Source: Aminobacter sp. HY435
Lineage (GTDB): Bacteria > Pseudomonadota > Alphaproteobacteria > Rhizobiales > Rhizobiaceae
Length of the DNA: 64,000 nucleotides
NCBI RefSeq assembly: GCF_027568395.1
Contig: NZ_JANKZL010000003.1
Span: 186,001-250,000, forward strand
Direction: 5' to 3'
The notes under the pieces were generated by a model that had not been told where the DNA came from, did no database searches, and worked only from the letters and a program-made list of their open reading frames with translations. Position numbers and translations under genes: made by a program. Of this stretch, positions 60,314 to 64,000 are shown one piece after another (position 1 is the stretch's first letter; each line of letters starts with the position of its first letter).

Positions 60314-61588
60314 TCAGGCGCTGACGTTGCCCTTCTTTTCCTGCTGTTCGGAGTAAATGTAGAGCGGCCGGGCGCTGCCGGTCACCACTTCCTCCGAAAT
60401 GACGACTTCCTGCACGCCTTCCAGCGCCGGAAGCTCGAACATCGTGTCGAGCAGGATGGCTTCCATGATCGAACGCAGGCCGCGGGCGCCGGTCTTGCGC
60501 TCGATGGCGCGCTTGGCGATCGCCGACAGTGCGTTCTCGTGGAACGTCAGATCGACATTCTCCATCTCGAACAGGCGCTGGTACTGCTTGACGAGCGCGT
60601 TCTTCGGCTCTGTCAGGATCTGGATCAGGGCTGGCTCGTCGAGGTCCTCGAGCGTCGCCAGAACCGGCAGACGGCCGACGAACTCGGGGATCAGACCGAA
60701 CTTGAGCAAATCCTCCGGTTCAACCTGGCGGAAGAGGTCGCCGGTGCGACGATCTTCCGGCGAAGCGACGACCGCCGCAAAGCCGATCGAGGTCTTGCGG
60801 CCGCGATCCGAGATGATCTTGTCGAGACCGGCGAACGCGCCGCCGCAGATGAACAGGATGTTGGCGGTGTCGACCTGCAGGAACTCCTGCTGCGGATGCT
60901 TGCGACCACCCTGCGGCGGCACGGAAGCGACGGTGCCTTCCATGATCTTGAGCAACGCCTGCTGGACGCCCTCGCCGCTGACGTCGCGGGTTATCGAAGG
61001 ATTGTCCGACTTGCGGCTGATCTTGTCGATCTCGTCGATGTAGACGATGCCGCGCTGGGCACGCTCGACGTTGTAGTCGGCAGCCTGGAGCAGCTTGAGG
61101 ATGATGTTTTCGACATCCTCGCCGACATAGCCGGCTTCGGTCAGCGTCGTCGCGTCAGCCATGGTGAACGGCACGTCGATGATGCGGGCCAGCGTCTGCG
61201 CAAGCAGCGTCTTGCCGCAACCGGTCGGGCCGATCAGCAGGATGTTCGACTTGGCCAACTCGACGTCGTTGTTCTTGCCGGCATGAGCCAGGCGCTTGTA
61301 GTGGTTGTGGACGGCAACCGACAGCACGCGCTTGGCGTGGGGCTGCCCGATGACGTAGTCGTCCAGAACCTTGAGAATTTCCTGCGGTGTGGGCACGCCT
61401 TCGCGCGACTTCACCATCGAGGTCTTGTTCTCCTCGCGGATGATGTCCATGCACAGCTCGACGCACTCGTCGCAGATGAAGACGGTCGGACCGGCGATGA
61501 GTTTGCGTACCTCATGCTGGCTCTTGCCGCAGAACGAGCAATAGAGCGTGTTCTTGGAGTCGCCGCCGCCGTTGCTGACCTTGCTCAT
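60314..61588 (-). CDS. clpX: ClpX ATPase subunit of ClpXP
   Basis: The 424-residue protein starts at ATG 61588 (MSKVSNGGG) with AAAGGA 10 bases upstream. The zinc-binding domain has YCSFCGKSQ and ICDECVELC (about residues 16-46). Walker A is [18 protein letters not shown] (about 120), Walker B is [13 protein letters not shown], and the pore loop and IGF-type loop follow ([10 protein letters not shown]). It unfolds tagged proteins for ClpP, encoded upstream at 61889. Confidence 0.97.
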   Translation of the reverse strand: MSKVSNGGGDSKNTLYCSFCGKSQHEVRKLIAGPTVFICDECVELCMDIIREENKTSMVKSREGVPTPQEILKVLDDYVIGQPHAKRVLSVAVHNHYKRLAHAGKNNDVELAKSNILLIGPTGCGKTLLAQTLARIIDVPFTMADATTLTEAGYVGEDVENIILKLLQAADYNVERAQRGIVYIDEIDKISRKSDNPSITRDVSGEGVQQALLKIMEGTVASVPPQGGRKHPQQEFLQVDTANILFICGGAFAGLDKIISDRGRKTSIGFAAVVASPEDRRTGDLFRQVEPEDLLKFGLIPEFVGRLPVLATLEDLDEPALIQILTEPKNALVKQYQRLFEMENVDLTFHENALSAIAKRAIERKTGARGLRSIMEAILLDTMFELPALEGVQEVVISEEVVTGSARPLYIYSEQQEKKGNVSA

Positions 61589-61825
61589 CTTGTCCAAGTC
61601 CTTTCACTGCCGCTCCGCCGGTGATCTGGCCAGTGAGCGTATATGCAATCTAACGACGGACGCCGCCACCGCCATCCCTGGCCGCCGCAACGAGCTCCGT
61701 ACAACACACATTCCAGAAGTCGCTGCAACGATTCGCGGCATTCCTGCACAACGCTAAGCCGCCGAAACTCAACGCAGCCTTAACGTAGGCTGCCATGGGC
61801 GCCGATGGAACAGCAAATTGTGTCC

Positions 61826-61845
61826 GAAATGCCGCAGGGCATTTC
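61826..61845 (-). terminator. Small hairpin between clpP and clpX
   Basis: GAAATGCC pairs with GGCATTTC around GCAG, 44 bp past the clpP stop on the minus strand. It may lessen read-through into clpX. The remaining gap (61,589-61,888) shows no gene. Confidence 0.4.
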
Positions 61846-61888
61846 AAAAATGCGAAATGTGTCCGAATCGTCTGGCCGGCGCGCCGAT

Positions 61889-62521
<633 letters not shown>

Positions 62522-62797
62522 CGACTATCCCTTTATCGAGATGGGATTCCGGCGCCGGACGGGCAGAATCGGTTCAGAGGCTTTGTTCCTGTAAATAGGA
62601 TGCCGGCTTGGCGTTGCGCAAGATGCGCCAACGCGCCCGGCTTCATTAAGCTTGATGCCTGCCCTGCCCCAAGCACTGGCCTTTCAGCCACCAGCCACGC
62701 TATTGGCAGCTTCGGGCACAAACGCCTGCTGCCCGCCGGGCTTAAGGATGGACAGGCACCGCACGCATTTCCAAGACGAACGACCAAGGAGCTTGTC

Positions 62798-63451
62798 ATG
62801 ACAACGCCAAACACCGCCAAACACTGGTCCAAGGTTGAACACCTGCACGAGACCGTCACCAACCCGAACATCCATGTTCGCGGCACGCACAGCTACTACA
62901 GCGACGCTTGGTCAGGCTCGTTCGAACAAAGCGTGGTCCGCTACCTCCACGGCGACGAATACAGCCGCAAGGCATGGGAGCCGGCCTGGCCGATCGACCA
63001 GCTCCATATCGGCGACTATGTCTGCATCGGGGCCGAAGCGGCGATCCTTCTTGGCGGCAACCACACGCACAGGACTGACTGGTTCAGCCTCTATCCGTTC
63101 GCCGAGGTCATTCTCGACGCCTATGCCGGCAAGGGCGACACGATCATCGGCGACGGCGCCTGGATTGGCATGCGCGCCATGGTCATGCCCGGCGTCACCA
63201 TCGGCGAAGGCGCCGTCATCGCCTCAGGCGCGATCGTGACCAGGGACGTGGCGCCCTACACTGTCGTTGCGGGAAATCCTGCCGTGCCGATCAAGACGCG
63301 CTTTCCGCAAGCCGTTGTCGACAAACTGCTGGCGCTCAGGGTCTACGAATGGTCCGCGGATAAGTTCGAGGCGCTGAAGCCGCTGCTATGCGCGAACGAG
63401 ATCGAGGCGCTGGCCTTGGCGTCGGAGAAATTCAACGCGGGAATAAGCTGA
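62798..63451 (+). CDS. CatB-type (xenobiotic) O-acetyltransferase
   Basis: The 217-residue protein has left-handed beta-helix hexapeptide repeats (TIIGDGAWIGMRAMVMPGVT, then IGEGAVIASGAIVTRDVAPY). The CatB/Vat-type loop ILLGGNHTHRTDWFSLYPFA contains the catalytic His. ATG 62798 follows CAAGGAGCTTGTC, a good ribosome site. Members acetylate chloramphenicol, streptogramins or sugars. The N-terminal 40 residues are longer than in VatD, so the natural substrate is uncertain. Confidence 0.88.
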   Translation: MTTPNTAKHWSKVEHLHETVTNPNIHVRGTHSYYSDAWSGSFEQSVVRYLHGDEYSRKAWEPAWPIDQLHIGDYVCIGAEAAILLGGNHTHRTDWFSLYPFAEVILDAYAGKGDTIIGDGAWIGMRAMVMPGVTIGEGAVIASGAIVTRDVAPYTVVAGNPAVPIKTRFPQAVVDKLLALRVYEWSADKFEALKPLLCANEIEALALASEKFNAGIS

Positions 63452-63454
63452 CCC

Positions 63455-63799
63455 TCAGAGTCGGATCACATATTCCTTGCGAGTCGTTTCAAGCACTTCC
63501 CAGCTTCCCTTGAAGCCGGGCCTGAGGACGAAGCTGTCGCCGGCGCGCACCGTGCGGGCTTCGCCGCCCTCCTCCGCGATGACCGAAACACCCGACAGGA
63601 TGTGGCAGAACTCCCATTCGTCATATTCGATGCGCCATTTGCCTGGGGTTGCTTCCCAGATGCCGGCGTAGAGGCCGCCGTCGGCTTCCTCGGCGTTCCA
63701 GGTGCGAAACTGCGGGTTGCCGGAAATCAGGCGGCCTTCGGCCGGAGCGCCCGCTTCGGGCTCCGTGCCGTCGGTATCGATCTTCAGAAATCTCGTCAC
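63455..63799 (-). CDS. Cupin domain protein (DUF861/cupin_3 type)
   Basis: The 114-residue protein starts at GTG 63799 after GGGGGGTGG; an upstream reading would run through a terminator. Cupin blocks are WRIEYDEWEFCHILSGVSVI, then VRAGDSFVLRPGFKGSWEVL. WEFCxIlSG is common in the cupin_3 group related to ureidoglycine aminohydrolase. Its reaction, if any, is unknown. It converges on the acetyltransferase gene with only 3 bp between their stops. Confidence 0.8.
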   Translation of the reverse strand: MTRFLKIDTDGTEPEAGAPAEGRLISGNPQFRTWNAEEADGGLYAGIWEATPGKWRIEYDEWEFCHILSGVSVIAEEGGEARTVRAGDSFVLRPGFKGSWEVLETTRKEYVIRL

Positions 63800-63816
63800 G
63801 CCACCCCCCAGGTGCC

Positions 63817-63852
63817 AAAGGCCCCGGCTGCGATGCGCTGCCGGGGCCTTTT
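63817..63852 (-). terminator. Hairpin terminator after the sulfhydrylase-like gene
   Basis: AAAGGCCCCGG pairs with CCGGGGCCTTT around a 13-base loop, 14 bp past the stop at 63866 and just before the cupin gene start. Confidence 0.75.
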
Positions 63853-63865
63853 CTTGCACTGCTTT

Positions 63866-64000
63866 TCAGACCTTTGCCAGCGCCTGTTCGAGATCGGCGA
63901 CAATGTCGCTGACATCCTCGATGCCGACCGACAGGCGGACGACGTCGGGGCCGGCACCGGCCGCAACCTTCTGCTCGTCGGAAAGCTGGCGGTGGGTGGT
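63866..64000 (-). CDS. O-acetylhomoserine sulfhydrylase-like PLP enzyme, C-terminus only
   Basis: Only the last 44 residues lie in the window: [20 protein letters not shown], then [20 protein letters not shown], ending LAKV. The TxHxxLxxxxxxxxGxxxxxxRLSVGIExxxDxxxDLxxA tail is that of Cys/Met metabolism PLP enzymes, in the form usual for MetY/MetZ O-acetylhomoserine or O-succinylhomoserine sulfhydrylase. It would add sulfide to an activated homoserine to make homocysteine. Which of the two cannot be told from the tail. Confidence 0.75.
   Translation of the reverse strand, partial: TTHRQLSDEQKVAAGAGPDVVRLSVGIEDVSDIVADLEQALAKV

Overview
This window looks like chromosome from an alphaproteobacterium of the order Rhizobiales (Hyphomicrobiales), most like the Mesorhizobium/Aminobacter group. 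The basis is high GC, the clpP-clpX-lon-hupB cluster, a rhizobial-type intergenic palindrome near 3.8 kb, and the protein families seen. The genus is inferred, not shown.

Left core (1-10,053): a phytase-like esterase running off the edge, anmK (cell-wall recycling), tyrS, a 1150-residue AsmA/DUF3971 envelope protein, a 1-Cys peroxiredoxin (bcp), an M23 envelope endopeptidase and tRNA-Asp(GUC).

Genomic island (about 10,054-45,443, 35.4 kb): it is inserted in the second of two formerly tandem tRNA-Asp genes. A 48-bp 3' piece of the tRNA remains at the left end and an intact tRNA-Asp lies at the right end. A tyrosine integrase and a small excisionase-like gene sit beside the right junction. Four copies of one 11-bp word, two at each end, look like integrase arm sites. 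The cargo is:
(a) a DarT-like ADP-ribosyltransferase gene apparently broken by a ParDE toxin-antitoxin segment;
(b) a 21-kb leftward operon of nine genes: WYL repressor, SNF2-type helicase with DUF3883, ASCH protein, Cys-tailed unknown, DUF1156 DNA methylase, DUF499 ATPase with an N-terminal Swt1-type HEPN motif, RapA/SNF2-type helicase, Hsp70/actin-like ATPase, and RecD-like helicase with a C-terminal nuclease domain;
(c) a divergent rightward operon: metallo-beta-lactamase protein, a single-chain E2-E1-JAB ubiquitin-like enzyme, and a four-helix membrane protein;
(d) a third rightward set: probable PD-(D/E)xK nuclease, two unknowns, an AAA+ ATPase, a small protein, and a soluble M41 (FtsH-type) protease that carries the ATPase lid domain;
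(e) the remains of an older integrase.
Sets (b) and (c) share a 117-bp divergent promoter region next to the WYL regulator, so they may be one defence locus under common control. (b) resembles DISARM/BREX-like restriction in its parts list but lacks the DISARM DUF1998 and phospholipase-D genes. (c) lacks the nucleotidyltransferase and the ubiquitin-like partner usually expected.

Right core (45,444-64,000): tRNA-Val(UAC), a glycosyltransferase diverging from a PIG-L-like protein, a LuxR-type regulator, a GAF protein, and a peptide-type ABC importer. The importer's permease and ATPase genes run leftward. Its XRE-cupin regulator and binding protein run rightward from a shared operator-rich gap, followed by an M24 aminopeptidase, so uptake and hydrolysis of a proline-type peptide or related amide is a reasonable guess. 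Then come hupB, lon, clpX and clpP, a CatB-type acetyltransferase, a cupin protein, and the end of an O-acetylhomoserine sulfhydrylase-like gene.
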